A stretch of 64,000 nt of DNA from Promethearchaeota archaeon (GTDB lineage Archaea; Asgardarchaeota; Lokiarchaeia; Sigyniarchaeales; SOKP01). The position numbers and the translations under genes were made by a program. Positions 26,867 to 35,724 of the stretch are shown here, one piece after another. Location: assembly GCA_016840085.1 (NCBI GenBank), contig JAEOTA010000086.1, positions 1-64,000 of the forward strand. Reading direction: 5' to 3'. The notes beneath the pieces are model-generated. The model ran no database searches, was not told the DNA's origin, and worked only from the letters and a program-made list of their open reading frames with translations. Every line of letters begins with the position of its first letter. The first letter of the stretch is position 1.

Positions 26867-29800
26867 TTATATTTTTTCTTTAAGTTTAAGTCTTGGAGCG
26901 AGCCCTAAACTCATCATTTCTTGTAATAGCAATTTAAATGCATATGAACAAACAACTTTCGATATTATTGTTCCTTCTCCGCATACTGGGCAGTATCGTT
27001 TATCTCGATTTCGATCATAAACTGCTAATAGCCCACATTTCTCACAAACAAGAATTACGGTTCGATCTGATTCATCTAATAAGCGTTCTTTCAATAATAG
27101 AGCAGATCCGTGACCAACAAGGCAATCACGCTCCATTTCGCCAAATCGTAATCCCCCCTCTCTAGCTCTGCCTTCTGTTGGCTGTCTTGTTAAAATCTGA
27201 ACAGGTCCACGTGCTCTAGCGTGAAGTTTGTCCGCAACTAAGTGATATAATTTTTGATAGTATATTGGGGCACAGTATATACCTGCTTCATATTTTTCTC
27301 CAGTAATTCCATTATACATTATTTCCCTACCATTAAATTCAAACCCAACTTCTACTAACTGTTCTTGAAGTTTAGTAATATCTATCCATTCAAATGCTGT
27401 AGCATCTCCCAACTTTCCTGTAATACATGCTATTTTACCACTTATTCCCTCAAAAAGTTGTCCTAAAGTCATTCTTGAAGGCATAGCATGGGGATTTACT
27501 ATTATATCAGGAATAACTCCAGATGAGGTAAAAGGCATATCAGATTGCTCTACTATTAATCCAAGTACTCCTTTTTGACCATGACGAGATGAAAATTTAT
27601 CTCCTAATTCAGGAATCCTTAAGTCTCTTACTTTAATTTTTACAAGTTTGTTTCCATCGACAGTTTCTGAAATGATAACAGTATCTACAATTCCTTTTTC
27701 ATTATGTCGCATGTTCTTTGAAGTTTCACGTCTATTTGGTTGCATTAATTCGAATTCTTCATATGATTTTATAAATCTTGGTGGAGAGGTCCTCCCAATT
27801 AGTACATCTCCTCCATTAACCTGAGTTTCAGGTTCTATAATACCATCTTCTTCCGAAAGTAAACGATACGATTCAGCAGATTTGAATCCCCTGACTCCTC
27901 TTTCTGGAATTTCGAACTTATCAACTTCTCCTCCTGGATATTTCCGTTCTTCAGCATCATATGTTCTAAAGAAATGACTTCGAGCAAGGCCCCTCTCAAT
28001 AGATGCCTTATTGATAATTATTGCATCTTCAATATTGAAACCCTCAAAACTCATCATAGCAACGATAAAATTCTGTCCAGCGGGGCGTTTATTAATACCT
28101 ATTATCTCCATTGGACTGGTTTTTACTAAAGGTTGCTGGGGATAATGTAAAGTGTGGCCTCTTGTATCAAGGCGTAAATGCATATTTGCAGCAAATAAAC
28201 CTAATGCTTGTTTTACCATTCCTGCTTCATAAGTGTTTCTTGGAGATTGATTGTGTTCCGGAAAGGGAATAATAGAAGCACAAATTCCTAGAATTGCAGC
28301 AGGTGAAATCTCTAAATGAGTATGTTCTTCTGTTATATCATCTTCAAACATAGCTATATATGCATTTTCCTCTTCCTCCGCATCTAAATATTCAAGGACA
28401 CCTTTTTGGACTAAATCTGACCAAATATATTTATTTTGTTTTAATTTTTCAATATCTTCTTTTGTAATTTGCAATTTTTTATTCTTCAATACGAAAAGGG
28501 GGCGTGTTGCTCTCCCTGCATCACAGTTAATTTGAATTTCTTTAGAATCATGGTAGTATCCAATATTAACATGCTGACCAATTTCTCCTTTTTTTCTTTT
28601 TTCTCTAAGTTGGCGAATAAATGGATTATGTTGCTGATGAATTCCTACTAGTTTACCATTTAAAAAGACTTTAATCTTATCCCCTTTGATATTTTGGACT
28701 TCATTTATAGGGATTACTCCTAAATCGATTAAAATGTTTTCAATTATTTTTTCATCAGCTCCAACAGAAATAATTGAAGCTAATCCAAGATTTTTGACTA
28801 AACCACAATTTGGCCCTTCAGGAGTTTCAGCTGGACAAATTTTGCCCCATTGAGTTGGATGCAAATCTCTAGCTTCAAAATGAGGTTGACTTCGACTTAG
28901 CGGTGAGATAACCCTTCTTAAATGACTTAATGTTCCAACATGATTTGTTCTATTTAATAATTGGCTTACACCTGCTTTTCCTCCGACCCAATTGCCAGTA
29001 GCTAACGCATGTCTTATTCTTTCTGTGATAACGTCTGCTCTAACAGCCGTTTTTATGTTTGGAGCTCTTCCTCGAACAGCAGTTCTTTCTAATTGATATT
29101 TAATATCTTTTACAAGATTTAAAAACGCTACTCTAAATAAAGAGGTAAATAATTCTCCAGCTAACTTTAATCTTTTATTGGCATAATGATCTTTATCATC
29201 TGGTTCTCTCAACCCTAACGCAAGTTCCATTACTTTTTGAGCCATCTGTCCTAAATAATATGCTTTCTTAATACGATCTTCTTCTGCATTACCTATATGA
29301 GGTAAAAGGTATCTATCTAGAACTTGGAGGGCTCTTCTAATTCGATAATCTTTTGTTTGTCCAATAGCAACTCTTTTTCCGATATAATCAAGAGCATTTT
29401 GCTGAGATTTTTCTGGATCTTTTAATACTTGAATTTCAGAAGCAACATCTATTACTGGGATTAACTCTTTTTGAATTTCTTCATTTTCAGATATAGCTTC
29501 AAATATCTCTCTATCTGAATGTAAACCTAATGCTCTCATTAAAATAGCTAATGGAATTTTACCTGGAACTGAAGGAAATGAAACTCTTAAATTTCCATCT
29601 TTTTTCCTTTCTATTGTTACTGGTGCCCTGAATCCACTTCTGGTTGAAAATACTTTTGCTTGATGGGTTGCACTAGAACTTCTACTTGCTTCTTCTGCTA
29701 ATATTCTGTTAGGCGCTAAATCTTCTTGAGTGACAAGGACACGCTCTGTTCCATTTATTATGAAGTATCCGCCTGGATCTAACGGGTCTTCACCTCGATT

Positions 29801-30238
29801 AATTAATTCTTGTTCAGATAAGCTTTCTAATGGACATCGACAGCTTTTAAGCATAATTGGAATTTTACCAATATAAATATCAAGAGTTTCTTCAGCTTCT
29901 TCTCTTTGTGTTCGTTCATCTATGGTGATTGGAGTCATTTCCAAAGTTATATCCGCTGCATAACTCAATTCCCTGATTCTTGCTTCTATAGGGGTAATTT
30001 CCATAGTAGCTCCATCAGCTTCTCTTACTTTTGGAACACCAACTTTAATTTTACTAAATTTTATTTTAAACCCCGGAATATCAGGTATGACTTCTCCAGA
30101 TTCATCAACAATTGTTTGCATTTCATATTCAATGAAATTGTTGTAAGAATCTAAATGTTGACGAACTAAACCTTTTTCGTCAAATAAACTTTTTAATATT
30201 ATCCATTTATCTTCATTTGATAATTTTTCAGAACTCAA
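26867..30238 (-). CDS. rpoB: DNA-directed RNA polymerase subunit B (fused, undivided)
   Basis: A 1123-residue RPB2/beta homologue with B'' and B' parts in one chain. Landmarks: LESLSEQELINRGEDPLDPGGYFIINGTERVLV near residue 140-170, fork-loop HPTQWGKICPAETPEGPNCGL, the catalytic-region motif GFNIEDAIIINKAS, GDKFSSRHGQKGVLG, and the C-terminal zinc site CEKCGLLAVYDRNRDKRYCPVC. No intein is present. In many archaea rpoA1 follows immediately; here opposite-strand membrane genes follow, so the classical rpoH-B-A operon is interrupted. rpoH lies 39 bases upstream. Confidence 0.98.
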   Translation of the reverse strand: MSSEKLSNEDKWIILKSLFDEKGLVRQHLDSYNNFIEYEMQTIVDESGEVIPDIPGFKIKFSKIKVGVPKVREADGATMEITPIEARIRELSYAADITLEMTPITIDERTQREEAEETLDIYIGKIPIMLKSCRCPLESLSEQELINRGEDPLDPGGYFIINGTERVLVTQEDLAPNRILAEEASRSSSATHQAKVFSTRSGFRAPVTIERKKDGNLRVSFPSVPGKIPLAILMRALGLHSDREIFEAISENEEIQKELIPVIDVASEIQVLKDPEKSQQNALDYIGKRVAIGQTKDYRIRRALQVLDRYLLPHIGNAEEDRIKKAYYLGQMAQKVMELALGLREPDDKDHYANKRLKLAGELFTSLFRVAFLNLVKDIKYQLERTAVRGRAPNIKTAVRADVITERIRHALATGNWVGGKAGVSQLLNRTNHVGTLSHLRRVISPLSRSQPHFEARDLHPTQWGKICPAETPEGPNCGLVKNLGLASIISVGADEKIIENILIDLGVIPINEVQNIKGDKIKVFLNGKLVGIHQQHNPFIRQLREKRKKGEIGQHVNIGYYHDSKEIQINCDAGRATRPLFVLKNKKLQITKEDIEKLKQNKYIWSDLVQKGVLEYLDAEEEENAYIAMFEDDITEEHTHLEISPAAILGICASIIPFPEHNQSPRNTYEAGMVKQALGLFAANMHLRLDTRGHTLHYPQQPLVKTSPMEIIGINKRPAGQNFIVAMMSFEGFNIEDAIIINKASIERGLARSHFFRTYDAEERKYPGGEVDKFEIPERGVRGFKSAESYRLLSEEDGIIEPETQVNGGDVLIGRTSPPRFIKSYEEFELMQPNRRETSKNMRHNEKGIVDTVIISETVDGNKLVKIKVRDLRIPELGDKFSSRHGQKGVLGLIVEQSDMPFTSSGVIPDIIVNPHAMPSRMTLGQLFEGISGKIACITGKLGDATAFEWIDITKLQEQLVEVGFEFNGREIMYNGITGEKYEAGIYCAPIYYQKLYHLVADKLHARARGPVQILTRQPTEGRAREGGLRFGEMERDCLVGHGSALLLKERLLDESDRTVILVCEKCGLLAVYDRNRDKRYCPVCGEGTIISKVVCSYAFKLLLQEMMSLGLAPRLKLKEKI

Positions 30239-30277
30239 AAATACTAAACCATCCTAAATTTTATTATAAATAAAAAT

Positions 30278-30535
30278 TTAAACTTTCTCTTTTTTCACAT
30301 AACGAAAATAATCTACAGTTCTAACTGTTGTATTTGAATCACGTACAATTTTGACGATATCTCCTTCTATTGCTCCTATTGCAATGGCGACAGGATCTTT
30401 TTCAAACATTTGAGGTAGATCATTTACATCTATTTTATATTTATTTAAAAGTTCTTGAGACTCTTCTTTAGTTAAAAGAATATGTTGGGGTACAAATTTA
30501 TGAAGTAAGACATCAATCTTTTTCTTCTTAGTCAA
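30278..30535 (-). CDS. rpoH: DNA-directed RNA polymerase subunit H (Rpb5-like)
   Basis: An 85-residue homologue of the C-terminal domain of eukaryotic Rpb5. The family core is present: LHKFVPQHILLTKEESQELL, NKYKIDVNDLPQMFEKDPVA, and DIVKIVRDSNTTVRTVDYFR, ending YVKKEKV. It forms part of the polymerase lower jaw. Length is typical for archaea. It is directly upstream of rpoB on the same strand, the conserved archaeal order. Confidence 0.96.
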   Translation of the reverse strand: MTKKKKIDVLLHKFVPQHILLTKEESQELLNKYKIDVNDLPQMFEKDPVAIAIGAIEGDIVKIVRDSNTTVRTVDYFRYVKKEKV

Positions 30536-30644
30536 GGAAAAATCAACTTTTGCTTCGATTTTTGATTAAAGAAATCTTACGTTTCTAAAAAATTTTATTA
30601 TTTTTAGACTCTTTCTATTAATTTTATAGGAACAGTGAATTTAC

Positions 30645-31271
30645 TTAATTGATATTAAAGCACTTAAAGACCCAATAACCACTTCTTTTGCATAATATAT
30701 CTATTTTTTCATTTGAAAAAGAGTCGTTAAGAAAATTCATTATATATTGAGCACCCATTTTTTTTTTAATCACAAATTGAAATGAACCATTATTAGTTAG
30801 ATATTTAGGAATTTCATGTATCAATTGTAAAAACTGTTTTCTTCCTTGTCGAAGTGGAGGATTCATATAAATTCCATCGAATTTTAAATTTTTGTTTTTT
30901 ATCGGTTCAAAATAATTTCCTGATAATGTAATAGCATTCTTTCTATTATTTGGTAAATTAATCTTAATATTTTCCCTTGCACACCAAATTGCTCGTTTAT
31001 TAATATCTATTAAATAAACAATACTTTTTGATGATTCATAGCCTAAAACAATTCCAATAGGGCCATAACCACATCCTAAATCGAGCAAAAAATTAGCCCC
31101 CTTGGGAATAATCATATTTTCAATTAAAACTTTAGTCCCTAAATCTATCTTATTAAATGAAAACACACCTGTAGTAGTCTTAAAAATATAAAGATGTCTC
31201 CTTAAGCTTTCTGAAATTGTATTAATCTTAACATTTACATCAGGAAATTGTGTATAATAATGTTGTTTTTT
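30645..31271 (-). CDS. RsmC/small-type SAM methyltransferase
   Basis: A class I methyltransferase of the RsmC-like MTS group. Motif I is FLLDLGCGYGPIGI, the ribose-binding acidic residue lies in VYLIDINKRAI, and motif IV is NPPLRQGRK, the NPP[LY] signature of base N-methylation. The N-terminal HYYTQFPDVNVKINTISESL matches archaeal COG2813 proteins. The likely substrate is rRNA or tRNA guanine or cytosine. I prefer Met 7 of the longest frame as the start (MTNKKQHYY, 31271), which leaves 25 bases after the Cbf5 stop; the first Met at 31289 is also possible. Confidence 0.82.
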   Translation of the reverse strand, partial: KKQHYYTQFPDVNVKINTISESLRRHLYIFKTTTGVFSFNKIDLGTKVLIENMIIPKGANFLLDLGCGYGPIGIVLGYESSKSIVYLIDINKRAIWCARENIKINLPNNRKNAITLSGNYFEPIKNKNLKFDGIYMNPPLRQGRKQFLQLIHEIPKYLTNNGSFQFVIKKKMGAQYIMNFLNDSFSNEKIDILCKRSGYWVFKCFNIN

Positions 31272-31295
31272 GTTTGTCATCGAAACCATGAAAGT

Positions 31296-32300
31296 TTATT
31301 TTCTCTCATCCCATCTCGGGTAAACTCCCCTTTCCATAAAAACTTTATTTGTCTTAACTAATATTCCTTTTTTTGCTTTATATATCTGCATCGCAGTTTT
31401 CAATGATATACCAAATCCAATTAATTCTCTTTTCAAAGTCATTATTGCAACCATCATATTCACCTTAATTCTAGCATCTATATAACAAATTCCCGCTGAA
31501 GCTAAATCTGCACCATGAGATATAGCATCAACGGCTGTGTCTCTAATAAAAATTTTAGGCATATGCGACACCATCTTTTCCATTGGGAAAATTATTTTTT
31601 TTAAGTAATAATCATTACCATCAATTTGAAAAATTGTAAATGCATCTTTTAAATTTTGGAGTGTTATTAAATTATCATTTTCTTTAAAATTTCCCACTCG
31701 TGTTCTCCTTAATTCGAGCATATGAGCACCAGAACAGAGAGCTTCGCCAATATCAAAACAAAACTTTCGTATGTAAGTTCCTGCTTCACATCCTATTCTA
31801 AATAAAATATGGTTATTTTCAATTTCAAGTATTTCAGAATAATAGATTTCCCTAACTCTTATTTTTCTTACAACAGATGATTTCAATGGCGGTCTTTGAT
31901 ATATTCTTCCGGTGAATAATTTAAATATTCTTTTTATCCTTTTTCGCGTTTCTGGAGTATGTAAATATAGTACTCCTATATACTCTTTACCTGCGGTTAA
32001 TAGAGAAGACAAAACTCTTGTTGCTTTTCCAAGCGCACAAGGTAAAACTCCAGTAACACGCGGATCTAATGTTCCACCGTGTCCTGCATTGGAAATGCCT
32101 AATATTTTTCTAACCCATGAAACTACTTCATGACTAGTAGGACCACTTGGTTTATCTAAATTTATGACGCCATATTGTAGAAGCGCTTCGAGACTTCTTT
32201 TTTCAGGTTCACAACCATAATCTGAATTGGTATTATCTTGGGATTTTACTAATAATTGCTCAGATTCATCAGATGGTAATTTAAATTCTGATTTTTCCAT
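31296..32300 (-). CDS. cbf5: tRNA/rRNA pseudouridine synthase Cbf5
   Basis: A 334-residue TruB-family enzyme, catalytic subunit of the H/ACA guide-RNA pseudouridylation particle. The catalytic Asp is D79 in GHGGTLDPRVTGVLP. Other markers are GVINLDKPSGPTSHEVV, KEYIGVLYLHTP, YQRPPLKSSV and AGTYIRKFCFDIG. The C-terminal 80 residues form a PUA domain (PKIFIRDTAVDAISHGADLA), which separates archaeal Cbf5 from bacterial TruB. The short N-terminal acidic tail is ordinary. No Nop10 or Gar1 gene is adjacent. Confidence 0.95.
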   Translation of the reverse strand: MEKSEFKLPSDESEQLLVKSQDNTNSDYGCEPEKRSLEALLQYGVINLDKPSGPTSHEVVSWVRKILGISNAGHGGTLDPRVTGVLPCALGKATRVLSSLLTAGKEYIGVLYLHTPETRKRIKRIFKLFTGRIYQRPPLKSSVVRKIRVREIYYSEILEIENNHILFRIGCEAGTYIRKFCFDIGEALCSGAHMLELRRTRVGNFKENDNLITLQNLKDAFTIFQIDGNDYYLKKIIFPMEKMVSHMPKIFIRDTAVDAISHGADLASAGICYIDARIKVNMMVAIMTLKRELIGFGISLKTAMQIYKAKKGILVKTNKVFMERGVYPRWDERK

Positions 32301-32412
32301 ACTACCAAATATTGAGAGAGATCTTTATGTAATTATAAATTTATAAATTTCATAAATTTTTCTTTAAAAAAAATTTATTAGAAGAGTTGATAATAGAAAA
32401 ATAATAAAAGAA

Positions 32413-32516
32413 CGGGCTATAGGGGAATTGAACCCCTGACCTTTCTTTTTATGGAAGATTTTGCCATAAAAGTCAGGTTAAAAGCCTGCTGCGCTACCTG
32501 TCTGCGCCAATAGCCC
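32413..32516 (-). tRNA. tRNA-Lys(TTT) with intron in the variable region
   Basis: On the minus strand, acceptor GGGCTAT pairs with ATAGCCC and the discriminator is G. D-stem GCGC/GCGC and T-arm AGGGG-TTCAATT-CCCCT are complete. The anticodon loop CTTTTAA, anticodon TTT, is directly flanked by CAGG and CCTG, so the loop itself is uninterrupted. About 28-30 extra bases follow the 3' side of the anticodon stem (near 32443-32472), before the variable-loop AGGTC. This insert contains an 8-bp hairpin TTTTATGG/CCATAAAA, and the flanking CCTGAC/GTCAGG can pair, forming a plausible bulge-helix-bulge. Exact splice sites are uncertain. Confidence 0.9.
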
Positions 32517-32641
32517 TTAAAAATACTTTTCAGCACCTAAGTGCTTTTAGTATTAGAATAAATCCGCAATTATATAAAAATTTTATTTTATGAAGGATCT
32601 TATCCTTTACTTTTCAGTTATGTATTTATAAATATAGTAAT

Positions 32642-33682
32642 TTAATTAGTTTTTCTGAAATGTTCAAAACCATAATTTTTAAGCTCAATATTCCTATTAT
32701 CCTTTATGATAAAGATACGATTTTCAGATATAACGCTTCCAATTTTAAATATATTTCCACCATTAGCTTGAATAATTGCTTGCACTTTATCCAAAATTTT
32801 AGGATTTATTGTAAATAAATGAATAAATTCTTCACCACCATTAAAAACTAGATTTTCTAATGGAATATCAAATTCTTTTGAGTATTTCATAGCTTCACTA
32901 TCTATTAAATTTTGGTTATAATCTATTTCAAATCCTAAATTAGGATTAGATAACATTAAATCTTTCAAGGATTTAAATAATCCATCAGAGGAATCAATAC
33001 TTGCAGTGACCAAATGATTTTCAGCTAAAATAAAACCTTCTTTTCCTAAATCCTCAATTTCAATAACAGATTTAATAGATCTTTTAAATTTTGGATATTC
33101 ATCTAAAGTTCCCTTTTTATTTATTAATATATCAAATCCTACTCCTGTTAAACCAAACTTTCCATTAGTAATTAATAGATCTCCCTCTTTCATACCCTTT
33201 CTATAAATTATGTGTGAATTATTCTGAATACCAAACACAGTGGGATTAATAATTAATTCCTTAGTTTCATTAAGATCTCCTCCAATATAATCTAAATTCC
33301 ATTTTAGGCAATAATCAATAACACCATTCATCAATTCTCTAAATTCTCTAAGTTTCATTCCTCCTGGAAGACCTAAAGAAATTATTATTCCCTTAGGCGC
33401 TATGCCTTTAACAACTAAATCACTAATATTCATTAAAATTGATTTACGTCCTATTTGATAATGATTCATATTTGATGGCACATCTGTTGATGACACTAAC
33501 ATATCAGAGTTAAAAATTAAATTATCTAATGGTCCGCCTTCTTTAGTAATTTCAGACTTAAGAGTATAGAAAAAGCAATCATCTCTAATCAGCTTTTTTC
33601 CTGTTTTTTCAAAAATTAATCTTTCTATTATTTTGATTATTTTGAGTTCTCCAAGATCTCGTAAACTTTTTTTACTCCTCAT
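32642..33682 (-). CDS. thiL: thiamine-monophosphate kinase (ThiL-like)
   Basis: A 346-residue AIRS/PurM-fold kinase that phosphorylates thiamine monophosphate to the diphosphate. Signatures: LGELKIIKIIE at the N-terminus, RDDCFFYTL, VSSTDVP, MNISDLVVKGIAPKGIIISL, and YIGGDLNET, each contributing Mg-ATP ligands. SIDSSDGLFKSL and NGGEEFIHLF are C-terminal signatures. The usual GDDAA motif is replaced by RDDCF, keeping the aspartates. Length is typical. No other thiamine genes are nearby. Other AIRS-family roles are possible, but ThiL fits best. Confidence 0.85.
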   Translation of the reverse strand: MRSKKSLRDLGELKIIKIIERLIFEKTGKKLIRDDCFFYTLKSEITKEGGPLDNLIFNSDMLVSSTDVPSNMNHYQIGRKSILMNISDLVVKGIAPKGIIISLGLPGGMKLREFRELMNGVIDYCLKWNLDYIGGDLNETKELIINPTVFGIQNNSHIIYRKGMKEGDLLITNGKFGLTGVGFDILINKKGTLDEYPKFKRSIKSVIEIEDLGKEGFILAENHLVTASIDSSDGLFKSLKDLMLSNPNLGFEIDYNQNLIDSEAMKYSKEFDIPLENLVFNGGEEFIHLFTINPKILDKVQAIIQANGGNIFKIGSVISENRIFIIKDNRNIELKNYGFEHFRKTN

Positions 33683-33734
33683 TAGAAAAAATTTATAATT
33701 TTTTAATTATTAGTATTCATTAATTAATTTAATT

Positions 33735-33837
33735 GCCTCTGTGGCTTAGTGGTATAGTATTATACGATAATATATTTTATGCTGAGAGCAACAGATTCGT
33801 AATCTGTAGATCGGGGGTTCAATTCCCCCCAGAGGCT
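33735..33837 (+). tRNA. tRNA-Thr(CGT) with D-loop intron
   Basis: Acceptor GCCTCTG pairs with CAGAGGC and the discriminator is T, as in archaeal tRNA-Thr. The anticodon stem-loop ACAGA-TTCGTAA-TCTGT (anticodon CGT at 33798-33800) is uninterrupted, and the T-arm GGGGG-TTCAATT-CCCCC is complete. D-stem GCTT (33744-33747) pairs with GAGC (33786-33789), but the loop between them is 38 bases, leaving about 27-30 bases beyond a normal D-loop after AGTGGTA. The insert holds TATTAT-ACG-ATAATA, a hairpin, flanked by further pairing. The best explanation is a D-loop intron. The gene ends 4 bases from the stop codon of the convergent roadblock-GTPase gene. Confidence 0.88.
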
Positions 33838-33841
33838 TCAA

Positions 33842-34855
33842 TTACACTTCTTCAGCAAAAGCATACCGTTTTATCATTTGTAACGCAAGCATTTTGAAAG
33901 CATCATTGATATTTTCTCCAGTTTTAGCTGAAGTTTCAATATATGAGAGCTTTAATTTTTTTGAAAGTTCTTCACCTTTTTCAGTATATATAATTCGCTT
34001 CTCTTCTAAATCTATTTTATTTCCAACTAAAATTAATGAGATATTGGGTGATACACTTTTAATTTCTTTAAACCAGCTTTCAATACTTTCAAACGTATCT
34101 TGACTGGTTACATCGTAAACCAAGATACCTACTTCAGCATTTCCTAAATAAGTTTGTCTTACTCTCTTAAATTGTGCTTGACCTGCTAAATCCCATATAA
34201 CAAAACGTACCCTTGATTCTAATCCTTCAAATTCACATTCTTTTTTCATAATAGACGTCCCAATTGTGGATTTATAATCTGCTTGAAAGGAATCTTCAAC
34301 AAAGCGATGAACCATGCTAGTTTTCCCAACCCCTCCCTCCCCTCCTAAGATCAGTTTGTACGCATACTCTCCTGATTTTATCTTAATTTTTTGAAGTTTA
34401 TCTACTTTTCTTTCTATTTTTGGAGTAATATCATCAGAAATGAGTTTGGGAATTACAGGACTTACAGTTCTTCCATCGAATATTCGAGAAATTTTCTCAG
34501 CAGCTAAATAAGCGTATGGGAAAACAGGATCTACCATAGCAATTGAATTTAAAACAGTAACGAAAATAGCTTCTGGTCCAGCTTCACAAAAAATAAATCT
34601 ATGGTCTTCTGTGTCGAAAGTACCTGTTCCAAAAGAGCCTGAACTAAATTCTTCGGTAATCCTTGTTAGAACAGGTTCTACTAATGCACTAACTCCCCCA
34701 ATTACATCCTCCTCTACCTCCACCTCTGAAGATCCTTTTAAAGTAGCCATCACTAATCCTTCTCTATTTACAATAAGAGCAACGATCAAATTTTCTCCGA
34801 TTTCCTGCTTATACCATTGAAGCAATGCTTCCAGTTTTTTACGATCAACAGACAT
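33842..34855 (-). CDS. roadblock/LC7 domain fused to Rab-like GTPase
   Basis: A 337-residue two-domain protein. Residues 1-130 fit a roadblock/LC7 domain (LEALLQWYKQEIGENLIVAL, GVSALVEPVLTRITEEFSSG, HRFIFCEAG, IFVTVLNS). Residues 165-330 are a small GTPase: GGEGGVGKTS from 171, TIGTSI switch I, DLAGQ, GNKID and ETSAKTG. In eukaryotes, roadblock and Rag-type GTPases act as separate subunits (Ragulator, dynein); here they are covalent. The active-site Gln of G3 is present. It ends without lipidation cysteines. The tRNA-Thr gene is convergent with it. Confidence 0.9.
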   Translation of the reverse strand: MSVDRKKLEALLQWYKQEIGENLIVALIVNREGLVMATLKGSSEVEVEEDVIGGVSALVEPVLTRITEEFSSGSFGTGTFDTEDHRFIFCEAGPEAIFVTVLNSIAMVDPVFPYAYLAAEKISRIFDGRTVSPVIPKLISDDITPKIERKVDKLQKIKIKSGEYAYKLILGGEGGVGKTSMVHRFVEDSFQADYKSTIGTSIMKKECEFEGLESRVRFVIWDLAGQAQFKRVRQTYLGNAEVGILVYDVTSQDTFESIESWFKEIKSVSPNISLILVGNKIDLEEKRIIYTEKGEELSKKLKLSYIETSAKTGENINDAFKMLALQMIKRYAFAEEV

Positions 34856-35289
34856 GAATTTGAAAACCTCAAAAGTTTGTTCTTTAATGCAATATAATAT
34901 AACTAGAATTTATTATTTAATATAATAAGTTTAGCTTAAAAATTTATAGAAAACGATAATCCTCTATAGTAATGAAATAGAGGTATTAGTTTATAAAAAT
35001 TAATTGAAAAATTTCGTTATTTTAATTAAATTTTAGAAAATTCAAATCTTCCTTATGTTAATTTCAAATATATAAAATAAATTTAAGTTAGAATATCGAT
35101 TTTTAATTAAAAATTATACTAAAAATTAGTATAATATTCGTCAATATTTTCAAATTCAAACTTGCTAATGAATTCTCATGTTTGCAAGTATTAGTTAAAA
35201 ATAATAAAGAAAAAAAATTTTAAACATTTAAAACATTATCTAAATCGATATTTTAAGAAAATAAATTAAACGAAAATTCTCTTATTAAT
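34856..35289. other. intergenic region rich in inverted repeats
   Basis: About 430 bases between the roadblock-GTPase start and tRNA-Leu. No coding frame is supported. It contains three inverted repeats: CCTCTAT...ATAGAGG (34961-34983), a perfect 10-bp stem with AAA loop (35113-35135), and ACTTGC...GCAAGT enclosing ATGA...TCAT (35160-35189). Function unknown. Confidence 0.5.
35113..35135. repeat. perfect inverted repeat, 10-bp arms, 3-base loop
   Basis: ATTATACTAA and TTAGTATAAT flank AAA. The arms are perfect. It could be a dimeric regulator site or an RNA hairpin, and lies about 155 bases upstream of tRNA-Leu and 258 upstream of the divergent roadblock-GTPase gene. Confidence 0.6.
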
Positions 35290-35440
35290 GCAGGAGTTGC
35301 CAAGCCTGGTCTACGGCGCTAGATTATTATATTATTATATATATATACGGCGTAACTGAGGTTCTAGTGACATAGGTCTTCGTGGGTTCAAAAATTGACT
35401 TGGATCTCCTCGATCTCGATGGAATATCCCACCTCCTGCA
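35290..35440 (+). tRNA. tRNA-Leu(GAG) with two introns
   Basis: Acceptor GCAGGAG pairs with CTCCTGC and the discriminator is A. The D-arm TTGCCAAGCCTGGTCTACGG is of archaeal Leu type. The anticodon stem is CTAGA (35319-35323) with TCTAG (35363-35367). Reading CTGAGGT as the loop gives anticodon GAG (35358-35360) and an intron of about 32 bases (35324-35355) just 5' of the loop. The T-stem is GTGGG (35382-35386) with CCCAC (35428-35432), but 41 bases separate the arms instead of 7, so a second intron of about 34 bases interrupts the T-loop, near position 58/59. The mature RNA would be about 85 bases with a class II variable arm, exactly as expected for Leu. Exact splice points are inferred. 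Confidence 0.85.
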
Positions 35441-35724
35441 CTTATAGTTGAATTGTTAAGATATTGAGAAAATTATAAATTATTTTATTTGTATTTAATA
35501 ATGATATTAAATAGATTAGATTAAATTGAACAAAAGTTGGAGTTGTTTCTATTTCAAATATAGTATTAACTAACGAATTAGCCACAATAGAACATATTAA
35601 ATCTTTAGCTTTTAAGCGATCTGCATCATCAATAGGAGAAACAAAAGCAACAGATTACATAGAAAAAGAATTAGCAAAAGATAATATTAAGTCGAAATTT
35701 GAATATTTTGAATGGACTGGACCT

